Below are positions 51,563 through 61,762 of a DNA stretch of 64,000 bases, piece by piece. This DNA comes from Chondrus crispus (taxonomy: Eukaryota; Rhodophyta; Florideophyceae; Gigartinales; Gigartinaceae). The translations under genes were made by a program, and so were the position numbers. The notes under the pieces are model-generated. The model had not been told where the DNA came from and made no database searches. It worked only from the letters and a program-made list of their open reading frames with translations. Where the stretch lies: the NCBI RefSeq assembly GCF_000350225.1, contig NW_005179151.1, positions 266,073-330,072 on the forward strand. The letters run 5' to 3'. Within the stretch, counting starts at the first letter, position 1. Every line of letters begins with the position of its first letter.

Positions 51563-52264
51563 TGTAGTATAACCCCCCCTGGGGGCTTTTTAGTTAGATT
51601 GGATCAACAACAGGATCCCCTACTGTAGAGCTCGACGCTCTACAGTACAACCACGCGTGTCCACGTGTACACCACGGGGGACAACGGACACGCGCATACA
51701 CGTGAACACGTGTACCACACGCGAACGAAGCGCGCACGCACCACGAGTAATACGTGTACTGTCAGCCTCGACATAGCTGACAGTATTACAGTGCAGGCCG
51801 ACCTGCACTACAGTAGCCCGCTACAGTACCTCGGTACTGTAGTGTTATGATAGATTGTTTTGTATATTAAATATGGAGCGGACCGACGGCGGCGGAGGGG
51901 GACAAGCACGGACTTGTCACCCACCGACCGTCAAGGTCCGACTTCCCGCTTATTCTAAGGTAGCGCTCGCTAACTACCTTAGAGCGGCACCAAGCGCGGG
52001 TTGAGGACGCGCGCGGTACGCCCACGAGTCGGCTCCGCCTCCGCCCGTCGGTACTGGATCGTTACCCAGTACCGCACCGGGGCGTCGAGGCGTCGAACCG
52101 CTCGCGCGTACCGGCGTCCTCCCCGTTCCCGCTCTACCACGCTACCCGGGCCCGCTGCCCGGTGCCGTTAGCTGGTGTCCTGATTCACCCCCGTCTTCCC
52201 GTTCGGACGGGGTCTACGTCGAGCTGTGCATACACCCCTCTCCGTTGCGGGTGTTTATGCTACA
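51563..52264 (+). repeat. 3' LTR of element C
   Basis: 702 bp, the same length as the 5' LTR. Its last bases CTACA are followed by GAGAG, the target duplicate, and then directly by pogo terminal sequence. Confidence 0.95.
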
Positions 52265-52810
52265 GAGAGTAAACCCTCGTTGTACTGACCCCATTTGTGG
52301 CGGGTGCGGAGGAGGGCCAAAGTACACATTAACGAGGGTACACTGTACCTTGTAGTGTAAACCACTGTAAGCCTACTTACACCCACGAAATCAGCCCATC
52401 TTGAGTGGGCCAGGTACGATGGACTCGGCCTTCTTTTGCCCAGCAGACAGGCTGTATGAGAGGCGCAGTGAGAGCTCACAGAGCAATACTCAGCACAGTA
52501 CAGATCTGCACGGACCTGCACTACTGTACAATGACATTGTCACGTAGCGCACACGCTCTTTTGTGCAGAGCACGCACAGTGCTCTGCTCTCTGTTCCGCT
52601 CAACGGATCGAAATGAAGCTCGGAGGTCTATAGACTCGACCCGTTTAGCGGAGTAGAGATCTGTGCAGGTGAGCGGATGGCCTGTCTCTGCAATGATCAT
52701 CTTTTGAGTGCTCTTTATGACTGTGCGCCCGCCGTAGATGCAGCTCGCATGGGAGTACTCACGCGTGATCAGTTTGAGATAGAGTCGAGACTGCAACTTG
52801 CTCATTGAAA

Positions 52811-55006
52811 ATGAACCCGAAAGCGGTAGATGACAGCGACTCCCGCCGCGCTGCTGCGGCGGCGCAGTCCGCGGCGGCGACAGCGAACGAGGCCGCGAGC
52901 GTGGCCACAGCGGCGCAAAGGAGGCTCGAGGAGCTTTGCAGCGAGGCGGTTCGCGCAAAGATATCGCGCAAAGCTGTAACGTCCGCCGAGAAGCTGTCGG
53001 CAGTCAAGGTACTCGGGTCCCTCGGAGGTGGGGAGTGGGCAGCCAAGGCCAGAGTGAATGAGGGGGATGGTGGAGCCCCGTGGAATAACTCTACTGTCGC
53101 GAGACGCATCGGCGTGTCAAAGTCCGCAGTAAGCGCCTGGAGAAAACGGGCGAGGGATTATGAATGCGACTCGAAGCGGGGGGCGAGCGCGAAGCGCGTG
53201 CGCTTAGGAGCGTACCCTCTAGTTGACGACGCCCTTGAAGAGTATTTTGCCACCGCGAGGTCTTTAGCAGGGGGCTCGAACGTCTTTTTTACGGATGTAG
53301 CCCTGCAGCAGAAGGCCATCGAGCTCTAGAAGCTAATCCTTGAAAAGCTCTTTTCTCACATTGCTCGCGCACAGGCGTCTGAGAGGCCCGGTGAGAGCGC
53401 AGTGCTGTCTAAAGCCGCGTCGCATCTCACGGGGTTTAAAGCCTCGAACGGCTGGGTGAGGAACTGGAAGAGTTGGGCTGGCATCGCCTCCCGCAAGGGG
53501 TGCGGGGCATCCGGGCAAATGTCACCTGACAGGCTCACAGCTCACAGAGCAAACCTGCGCAAGAAGATCGCCGGTGTTGCCCTGGATAGCCTCGTAAATT
53601 CCGACGAGGTTGGCGTTCTGTACCGCAGCGGCCCGAGTCGCTCCAACCAGACGGCACAGGGGCACGCGGGGCATGTCATCAGGAAGGACCGCCTGTCAGT
53701 GCTTCTTTCTGTGTCCGCAGATGGATCGAAACTGCCTCTCTCCATAATCGGGCCGTCGAAGCGCCCCCGGTCGTTTCCCCGGCACTGCAACTTGCCCGTG
53801 GAGAAGAATGTCTTCTACTTCCACCAAGCAAACTCGTGGATGACAAGAGGGATTTGGGCATCCATTACTCGCGGCATGGGGAAGTCGGCGGTGCTTCAGA
53901 GAAGATCCGTGGTCAATATTGTAGACAATTGTTCTGCCCATGGCATCAACGACGATGTCACGGGCTACAAGCCACTGCTCTTGCCGCCAAACCTCACTTC
54001 TGAGCTCCAGCCAGTCGATTTAGGCGTAGGCCGCAGCTTTAAGGCGGCGTATCGCCGCCTCCTTGTCGCAAAGATAATCTCGTTTGTTGATGGGATGGTG
54101 GGTGAGCAGGCGGCAAGACGAGCGCCCCCGAAGTTCAAAATATCCGAAATCGTCACATCGTGGGATGGCGTTTGTATGATTGCGAAGGCCTGGGATATGG
54201 TGCCGAAATCAGTCATTTTGCGCTCATGGCTCAAATCAGGGATTTTATGTCCGCACCAAGACGATCAGGCCCGTCGCATACTGGAGGCCATTGTGGATGT
54301 TGTGGAGAAGGCAAAAAGGGCGCCGTGTTGCAGCTGTCTGCCGTGTGAAAAGGAGGCCGCGTCCGCCGCTGCGGCCGCTGCTCGGCGGCGAGGAGAGCTG
54401 TACCTCAGCAGCCAGGCAGCTGACGGGCGCGATGATGCGCCGGCCGACCTCTCGCCAGGCGCCGACGCGGCGGCATGCGCCGACACAGGCGCGCTGGAGG
54501 GCCTCGGCGGCGACCTAGAGGCGCTGCGCTCGAAAGCGGGCGCCCTCGACCGCAGCTGCATCGACGACCAGCTCAGGGGCTTCATCGACAGTGACTTTAG
54601 CGTCGAGGCGTGCGCCGGAGCTGATGGCTCGGATGATGGGTCCGCGCCGCAGATGGAGTCTGCAGCTGCTGATGCTGTAACTGACGAGGCGATCAGCCGC
54701 ATTTTGGGGCCGCTCTCCACGGCGGACGAGCAGGCCGTGAATGACGGCGAGCTGAGTGTGGGTGAGGACTCTGCACAAGAGGGCGGCGAAGACATCGAGA
54801 GAGTAGCGCTGCCAGAGTATCTCGGCACCATCTCCAAGCTGGCGCGGCAGATTCGCGGCTTTCTCACCGCCAGTGGGGAGGGTATGGATGACTCTAAGCT
54901 GTTCCTCAGGCTTCTCAGCCTCGAGGAGGAAAGAGTTAGGAAGATCATTCACACGCGCCTCAAGCAGTCGAAGATTGACCGCCACTTCTCACCTTTCACC
55001 GGGTAA
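52811..55006 (+). pseudogene. pogo-type transposase, one in-frame stop (732 codons)
   Basis: ATG 52811. An Ala-rich helix is followed by a psq-like helix-turn-helix (W-N-N-S-T-V-A-R-R-I-G-V-S-K-S-A-V-S-A-W). A TAG at 53327-53329 interrupts, after which the same frame continues K-L-I-L-E-K-L-F. A CENP-B-type second DNA-binding helix follows (F-K-A-S-N-G-W-V-R-N-W-K). The DDE core has D in N-S-D-E-V-G-V (about 263), V-D-N-C-S-A-H-G (about 370) and L-Q-P-V-D-L-G-V-G-R-S-F (about 400). The C-terminus ends K-Q-S-K-I-D-R-H-F, close to a PCNA-binding box. The stop is best explained as CAG to TAG. Confidence 0.9.
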
Positions 55007-55228
55007 CGCATGCTTCCTTGCCCCCGGTAGACTATCTGACAAGCTTCGTGCGCTGGCCTTCTATGCTTACTTCTCCTGCCTGCACTGCTTTGCTCAGTCC
55101 GTGCAAGAGATCTCATCCTCATTGCTTTCTCACTCTCTCACTATCTTTGTAAAGAGATGGCTTCAACAGTAATATGCCTGCGTTTAGGAGCAAGTCTAGA
55201 CTACAGCCGCGCATGCGCAGCTAGCATT

Positions 55229-56254
55229 CTACAAAGGGGCTAGCGTGCCTGACTGTATAGACGCCGCCACGTGTTCACGGGCGTCAACTGCCGCGAACTG
55301 TGACCCTAAAGGAAGCAGTGAAGCCAGCAAGTAGCAATACACAAGGGCGAAAGCCCCACAAGAGGCACTGTCACTTTGGGTGCATCTCTGGGCTGCTCGT
55401 GAGTGCACATACTCCGTCCCGCTTTCATCACCACTTGCAGCGCCAACTACCTTAACCGCCAGCTCCGACGCGGTCATGTCCACTCCGTCCAGCGACGCTA
55501 CTGCTTGGCGAAAATTTGGCGCGGTGGGCAAGGAGTCATACGTCGTTGCCTCGCACCTCTGCCTATCAACATGAATAAGTCTCCAGTGATTCCCAGCTGA
55601 TGCACCTATCCGCCTGATGGCCCCCGTTCCTAGGTCAACGCAATGCATAAACAAAGCATGACGGGACCTCTCTAAACCGTGTCGCGACGCGCTTAGACCC
55701 CTCATGAATGACGCTGCCATCAAGTCTGCATGTGTCTCACGCGATGAGGCATACGAGAGCATAAAGGAGTCGGCGATGTAGAACCCTGTCGGGGGGCGTT
55801 AGAGAGGACATCCAATACGCATCGACGATCTCGTCGTTGAGTCATCCACTAGCCAATCGCGGAGCCCATTTCTCGCACGCATGCTTAGACCCAGACCGGA
55901 CCGCCCGGCGCACCCATTCGCGCGGGCGCTGGAGTAGAGCAGTGAGGGAGGTGCCCGTAGCCGGGGATGACGAGCCAAGGGCGCCTGTGGCTGGCACGGT
56001 CGGCTTGGCGCTTGTCGCGGTAGGCGCCAGGCTGCTTGCCCTACTCGAGCCTTTCCCACGGGCACGGCCAAAACCGCGGGCAGCGCCTGCTCCAGTTTCC
56101 TGCAAGCTTTGCCCCGCAAAGTTCGCGGACCGCGCCGGTCGAGACCTGCGCTCAATGATGAACGCCTGTATGACACTGCAGAAGCCTGCAAAGGGGACAA
56201 AGGGCCCCGCAGCGTCAGTGCCGCTGTCGCACATGCCGAGTACGGAGAGCGCAC
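55229..56254 (-). pseudogene. Ulp1/C48-like cysteine protease, one in-frame stop
   Basis: The frame from ATG 56254 passes R-N-G-L-R-D-W-L-V-D-D-S, an Ulp1-type W-L-x-D entry motif, then a TAA at 55799-55801. The same frame continues to R-P-P-T-G-F-Y-I-A-D-S-F-M. The catalytic pattern is complete: His in G-N-H-W-R-L-I-H-V-D, Asp in T-T-Y-D-S-L, Gln in T-Q-S-D-S, Cys in S-A-S-C-G-A-F (H59, D76, Q129, C135 counted from the internal Met at 55762). Family members cleave SUMO or similar conjugates. The N-terminal 120 residues are Arg/Ala-rich and less certain. TAA is most simply a changed CAA. It is convergent with the transposase and inside the same TIRs. Confidence 0.78.
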
Positions 56255-56733
56255 CCGGTCTGCGCGTGGTCTCTGTGCAGATCCACACTACACTCTGTGT
56301 ACGCGCAGTGGGATGTGTGCACTGATCAAATACGCAATGCCGTCCTAGAGGGATGGCGCGTATCCGGGATATCTGCAAAGTCCGCACGTGTACTGGTGGC
56401 ACCTTTTGTTTTATTTTTGATTAAAATGGGAGGGTACACATAGTGTGCAGTGTACCCCCGAATGAGAGGTCAAATGAGGGGTCCTGCCTACAACGAACCG
56501 TACCGAAAGTAACCAAAATTATACAAATCTTGAGGCTTCACTGGGCTCCAAAGGGCACTCTACCGAGGGTTCCACTGTATAGTATGGGTACACTACGATC
56601 GAGGGAAACCTTCGATTCTGGCCCATATGGGCATATGTGGCGGGCAATTCTGGCCGAAAGTGCACTATAGCGAGGGAGTCAATGTATCGTGAGGTCACTA
56701 TAACGAGGGTTTACTCTGTAGTGGATACCACTA

Positions 56734-56813
56734 TGGTTGGATAGCTGGATAAACATGTTTATCCAAACCACACCTCATGTTTATCCAAAAATGTTTATCC
56801 AGCTATCCAACCA
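56734..56813. repeat. 23-bp inverted repeat with tgtttatcca motifs
   Basis: Arms 56734-56756 and 56791-56813 are exact reverse complements. The loop contains further copies of tgtttatcca, giving four in 60 bp. The right arm is the start of segmental duplication copy 2. Confidence 0.85.
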
Positions 56814-57820
56814 TTTCTTTTTCTTTAATTTTTTCCTCAACCCCCGTCTCTTCGCAAAACCCCTGTCCCCAAAGTTCCCACCCCTTTCCAATCCCAAACC
56901 CATCTCCTACACAACTGTACACTACAGTACATCGCCCAGTGTATAAGCTTCGCCCCACCCCCCACCGCCCCTCAGGCCTCAGGCCGTTGACCCCGGCAGA
57001 TACCCGACTCCTCTACGACTCCTTTAAACAACCAATCCCCCCATCCCTTTCCCAACGGCTACGTCCTATCCCCCTCCCACATCCCGCTCCTTGACACCCT
57101 CCTGCCCTCTCGCCCTTCATTTTTTCTCACTTGAATTCCCCCACTGCCCGTCCGCAAACCCATCACCTGGTGACGGTCTTTGCGTCCACAACCCGCCTCG
57201 CTCACCCTTGTTCACGAAAACCACACACATGCCTCTCAGAAAAGCAAAGCGTACATTGCTGCAAGCGTATGGCGCTGAAGAGAGAACAAAACTTGGACAA
57301 TAATCAATCAATTGTAACGGATTTCTCCAAGTAAAACCGCGTTGTAAAACAGTGAAAAGTGATTTGCGAGATCCTCCCTTGAGTAGTGCAATACGCTAAT
57401 AGTGCAGTATTCCACCGCGTGGCCCTCCTTCTGTTTACACCTCCTCTTCCGCCTGCTCCCTGTGATTCCCCGCAGCGACTGCACAACGAAGACACTGACC
57501 CGTCTGTACTACCTGACGGGCTTCACTTTACACTGGACGTGTTCCAATCCAACCCAAATAAAATGCAGTGCCAGTCGAACACCTCCCTCTCCGTTTCACC
57601 TGCCCGCGTGCTGTGTTCACTGCGCACCACAATGCCGTGATGACGCGGGGGTGTGGAAGCAGCGAATGCAGGCTCACAATCAAGGTGTGGAGAGGAGTGG
57701 TGTAGTGCGGAGTGAGGATAGGCTGTACCGTTCTCGATCTATTCGCTGTACCGGACTACTACTCACACCTTTTCATAAGCGCTTCCTCTTTAGATTGGCT
57801 TCCTCACAAAGACACCAATC

Positions 57821-58216
57821 ATGGATTGGAAACGCCCCATGCCGCCGCCTTCTCGCAAGAGATTTGATGCCCATGTCACGGCCGAGAGACACTCGTATGA
57901 GACGCCAGGCTGCTGCGACGCTCAGCCATGTACAGTAATGTGTTACAGTATGTGCGTGAAGATGCAAGATATGTGCGGTATGCTAGCTTCTGTTGTACAT
58001 ACGTTAAACTGCCAAACTCCGGCACACGTGCATCCGCTGCGCGTTTCGCTGACGTCTGTCCAAGGTTTGGACTGCAATGTGGTCTTGCAATGTGGTCTAC
58101 TAGAGGGGTTTATGACGCTAGTTGGGACCGGTTATCCCGACGAACGTGGACTCAAGCATGACCACAGGTCCGTACTCATGGTCTATGGCGGTCTGACAGG
58201 GGGTGCTTTGTTATAA
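57821..58216 (+). CDS. Hypothetical 131-aa ORF, unknown
   Basis: Begins M-D-W-K-R-P-M-P-P-P-S-R-K-R-F-D-A-H and continues through a Cys/Met-rich part (M-C-Y-S-M-C-V-K-M-Q-D-M-C-G-M). Compared with the interrupted copy it carries a 1-base and a 5-base insertion that together restore the frame, a weak hint of selection for coding. No family or signal recognised. Confidence 0.3.
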   Translation: MDWKRPMPPPSRKRFDAHVTAERHSYETPGCCDAQPCTVMCYSMCVKMQDMCGMLASVVHTLNCQTPAHVHPLRVSLTSVQGLDCNVVLQCGLLEGFMTLVGTGYPDERGLKHDHRSVLMVYGGLTGGALL

Positions 58217-59762
58217 TGTACGCCATACAATATATAAATATATAAATGGTACTCTCGGAAATTTCTTGTAGAGAAGTCAGACTCTCAACCACTCAAGCAA
58301 CGGAGCAGCGAACATTCTTGGTACATGTTGGTTCCCGCATGCCGACAGCAGCGCCCAGAGACTGTAAGACACTCGAGTTTCTCATCCTGACACTGTTGTC
58401 ACTTGTGTCTAGAAGCCCAGGTCGACTCGCTCTCTAGAACCAATCTTAAATTTGGCGTGTACGGTGGCAAGATATCGGCATTTACCGTGAAATGAACACA
58501 ACAATTACCGAAAGGCAATTCAGGAGTTTGTTGTACGGTTGACATAACGCGATGCGTGTCGCACTCATATCTACAGTCTACACAGATTTTGGAGCAGTGC
58601 AGGTACCAGTCACTGCAGTGCAGATCTCGTCGTGCAGACCACGTATCGCATTGCTGTGCCCGAAGCAGAAACACTTTTCGACAGAGATGCAAACACATTG
58701 TAGTTACGTACCCTTCGAGTGCATACCCGCCTGCTGTATCTTTCAGGCTGAGTCTCTAGTGCGATGTCCTATGCCCTCCCTTAGGCCTCGACAGTTCATC
58801 GAAGTGGTCATATTGTGCAATATGCCGGTAGTCGCCAGTGCGGGCACAAGGATGGCCAGCCCAAACGCCTACATGTCAGCCAAGATATCATGACGTTTTC
58901 GACTACAAAATGACCGACAGAGAAGCGACAAGTGACGGTGAGTAGGAGATATCAGGAGCTCTCCAACGTGTTGCCCGGTAAGATCTATAAAGAATTGTTC
59001 CTTACGTAGTGTCAATAATACAAACCCTAACAAATCTAAATCATATATCCAGTGCAGTATGGCAACTAGCCCTACACTCGGCCGTATTCTCTTGAAGGGG
59101 ACGGGGTTGGAGCATTGTACCATTTCGCGCTTTTCGTTCAACGAAAGGAGCGTGAGGCATTAATTTCAAGGCATGTGCCGGACGCATTCACGCCTGCACA
59201 TTTCTGATTGTTTTGTCGCTGCAGATATGGAAACGGGGTCCTTCAATTTTCCCAATCTGAGGAAGTTTCGCAATCCGAAGAGTCTTGGCAAGCTCTTGGG
59301 CCTGCGGAGCCTTTCATTGGACTAGTAGGGTTTGCTCCTCCATCTGCCACTGGGGTACTGCCACGCATCACACGTGTACACTTGTCTAACTCAATGTGAC
59401 CATCGCATGCTACCTTACCGCGTCTGGATTTTCTCAAAGTAGCCTTATAAGGCGACCCTCCCCCCTGGAATACAGAAGACGAGTTCGTGGAAGCGGAAGG
59501 AAGCCGGATCAAACGTATCCAAAATCTTGATGCAGCTGCCAACCAAACCGAACGCCATTTATCCATGCCCAAACAATAGTCGTCAGTAACAACGTATTTA
59601 GCAAATCTCGTGGAAACCCGACACATAACTCTATGCACGTCCAAGAAAACATTTACAAAAGAAATGGGTGTGCTGGGGTCGGGGCATACCATCAACAAAT
59701 TGAAACAAAAAAATAGACCTACCCATTAAGCTCACGGACATGGCGTCTGAACGTCTCGTTCC

Positions 59763-60329
59763 CTAGACCACGTGCTCGACGGAAGTGACTCGGCGGTTGA
59801 CGGAAGAAACGGTCTCTTCGACAGTGGAGGACACACTTCTACTGGCCTCCGCCCTTGTCGAATGCGCCATAGCCGGCGGAAGGACGTGGTTGTCTGGCGA
59901 AGTTGAAGAGCGGAGGAGGTCGTGGTTGTCGTGGTTATCTGGCGAGGTTGAGGAGCGAAGGAGGTCTCTACTGGCATCCTCCGCCCTTGTCAAATGCGCC
60001 ATATGCAGCGGAAGGACATGGTTGTCTGGCGAGGTCGCGGAGCGAAGGAGGTCTGTGGGACAATTGCGACACCAATCAATGACCCATCGGACGAGGTAGA
60101 TGACGTTGACAATTACGAACATACACAAGGCGAGAAAGGAATAGTTCGATTGCCACGGTAGCTCGTGATTGGGGTCAGCAGTCGGCAGGGCTGGAAGGTT
60201 AGGCGGTGCGGGTGAGGGCAACGGCATGGCTTCGGACGAGTGTGCGGTGAGCGAGAGTGTGAGGGTCAAGACGAAGAGAAAGCAGGTGCGGGCGAGGGGA
60301 CGGGACGTGGGGTTAGTGTAGTCGAGCAT
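59763..60329 (-). CDS. Small membrane/secreted repeat protein, type I (188 aa)
   Basis: Almost the same as the 1191-1757 protein, with the full repeat set: S-A-T-S-P-D-N-H-V-L-P-L-H-M-A-H-L-T-R-A-E-D-A-S, then two further D-L-L-R-S-S-T-S-P-D-N-H units and the V-E-E-T-V-S-S-V-N-R-R-V tail. Start M-L-D-Y-T-N-P. Function unknown. TATA-like box 130 bp upstream. Confidence 0.62.
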   Translation of the reverse strand: MLDYTNPTSRPLARTCFLFVLTLTLSLTAHSSEAMPLPSPAPPNLPALPTADPNHELPWQSNYSFLALCMFVIVNVIYLVRWVIDWCRNCPTDLLRSATSPDNHVLPLHMAHLTRAEDASRDLLRSSTSPDNHDNHDLLRSSTSPDNHVLPPAMAHSTRAEASRSVSSTVEETVSSVNRRVTSVEHVV

Positions 60330-60458
60330 GGCGAAGAAGGGTGGTGTTCAGTGGATGGATCGTGCTGGTTGTCGGTTGAGGTTGGACCAGTTGTATCGAG
60401 GGCGGTGAGGATGGCAGAGTGGAGACGGAAAATAAGGAAGCAACTACATTGCTCCGGG

Positions 60459-60466
60459 TTTAAATA
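60459..60466 (-). promoter_or_regulatory. TATA-like box of the 59763-60329 gene
   Basis: TATTTAAA on the minus strand in the family leader context, 130 bp before the ATG. Confidence 0.6.
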
Positions 60467-61419
60467 GGGGGGTGTGTGAGGTGAGTGAGGTGAGGTGGGG
60501 TGGGCCGGTGAAGGCGAGAATGAAGGCGAGAAGGGAGGCAGGCGAGAAGGGAGAGCGGGTACTAATTGGCGAAATGACCGTGGCACGGGTTGCCAGCATT
60601 GCGATTTGTTCAGGCGTAGATGCGCAGATGCGCAGTACCCTTGGTACTGCATGAGCAACCCAGGAAAATTTAGGACAAAGTAGGGTTGCGATAACGAAGG
60701 TAAACCTCACCTTGCTGTTTGGGAGCGATCTAGTTACATTCTCCTGTCTGAGTGACAGGGGCTCGTTCTCATAATATGATATTCATATTATGAAGACAGC
60801 TCTTTTTTTGCAAAAATATATAAATTAAATTGAACATTCAAAAAGTCACCTTGAGCACTATTTCCTTAACGTGCTTGTTTTCGGCAATAGCATCTTGCAG
60901 AACACCGGGATTGCAGCTTTGAATGCGCGTAAAACTTAAGAATACAAATGCAGATTGAGCATCAAGTTGCCTTTTTGAACTGGCGTTTTTGGTTTCCAAA
61001 TTATTTTACATGCGGTTTTAGAGTGGTTTAAAAAAAGCTTCTTTTCTAGACATATCTAAAACCAACCACGAAGAACATGCAATTCTCACAAAGTTCTTTC
61101 TGGTCCCAAGTCAGAAGTCAAGTACGGTGGCCGGGGTATCGTTTTCTTTTTTGTCGGGAAAGCGAAAGTCAAGAATAAAATAGGTCGAATACTGTACTTA
61201 TGTGAGACGAAAGTCCTCACATGAGTACATGTGTCACTAGTGTCAAAGACACTAGTGTCTAGACGACCGGCAATTTGCCTCATATGAGGTCAAATGCTCT
61301 ACAGTAAAATTTAAACAAAATTTAAGATTTTCGCAAGTATAGAACAAAAGGAGCACAATTTTTACGAAGTAGAACTTTGAACGACTATAAAGACAACTAT
61401 AAACGACTAGTTAGTAACT

Positions 61420-61489
61420 GACAAGCCAGCTCAGTGGTCTGCAAGGATCGCTGAGTCTTAGAGGCCGGGGTTCAACTCCTCGCTGAGCA
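61420..61489 (+). other. tRNA-like remnant (pol III A and B box)
   Basis: ccagctcagtggtct (61426-61440) resembles a tRNA D-arm/A box, and ggttcaactcc (61469-61479) a T-arm/B box. The T stem cggggttcaactcctcg pairs over five bases with one G-T. The acceptor stem (tgacaag against ctgagca) pairs poorly, so this is a decayed tRNA or the head of a tRNA-derived SINE. 61199-61419 and 61490-61740 show no other feature. Confidence 0.4.
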
Positions 61490-61762
61490 CTTTAGTGGTC
61501 GAAAAATCCCTTCGGGGATCTCGATGGTTCTTGTTCGTGACCTGCAGCCCAGGACGCTTTATAGCGCCCACTCGAACATGAGATTGAATACGGTGACATC
61601 TCATAAAGGGGCATTCCAACACGGCTGCAGGTCTTCCAAGCAAGTCTTTAGACGCAGGATAGAACCATAGGGGGCAAAGGAAGTTTTTTATCTCTTTTTG
61701 CTCTATTTTACTCAAATTCTGACCCATTGAGTCAGTTTTAATGGCCGAGAACGCTTTAAGGA

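Larger units (their letters stand above)
41291..52264 (+). mobile_element. Ty3/gypsy retrotransposon, element C (complete, young), with chromodomain
   Basis: 702-bp LTRs (41291-41992 and 51563-52264) begin TGTAG and end CTACA; I count about nine differences between them. Target duplicates GAGAG at 41286-41290 and 52265-52269. The separate gag and pol frames are both open throughout. A 2.2-kb region between pol and 3' LTR holds a 66-bp tandem repeat and antisense ORFs. It inserted exactly between two facing pogo-type ends. Confidence 0.97.
52265..56718 (+). mobile_element. pogo/CENP-B-type DNA transposon with antisense Ulp1 gene
   Basis: Terminal inverted repeats of about 25 bp: left gagtaaaccctcgttgtactg (from 52267) and right, reversed, gagtaaaccctcgttatagtg (to 56718), followed by TA (56719-56720), the expected target dinucleotide. 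The left TA was lost in the rearrangement at 41290/52265. Internal copies of 'aacgaggg' lie near both ends. It carries a transposase on the plus strand and an Ulp1-like protease on the minus strand, convergent to it. Confidence 0.88.
56791..61198. repeat. Segmental duplication, copy 2 (uninterrupted)
   Basis: Collinear with 2754-3891 plus 10221-13450. It retains the empty target site of element 1 near 57927 (gctcagccatgta). Between 58217 and 59440 only small unsupported ORFs are present. At the equivalent of 12085-12600 it carries a type I rather than a type II membrane-protein gene. Confidence 0.88.

Noticed and set aside
52261-52264. TACA at 52261 as the true left end of the pogo element
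   Set aside because: These bases are the last bases of the element C LTR (CTACA), and GAGAG directly after is C's target duplicate. The resemblance to the right TIR (TACAGAG) is coincidental.
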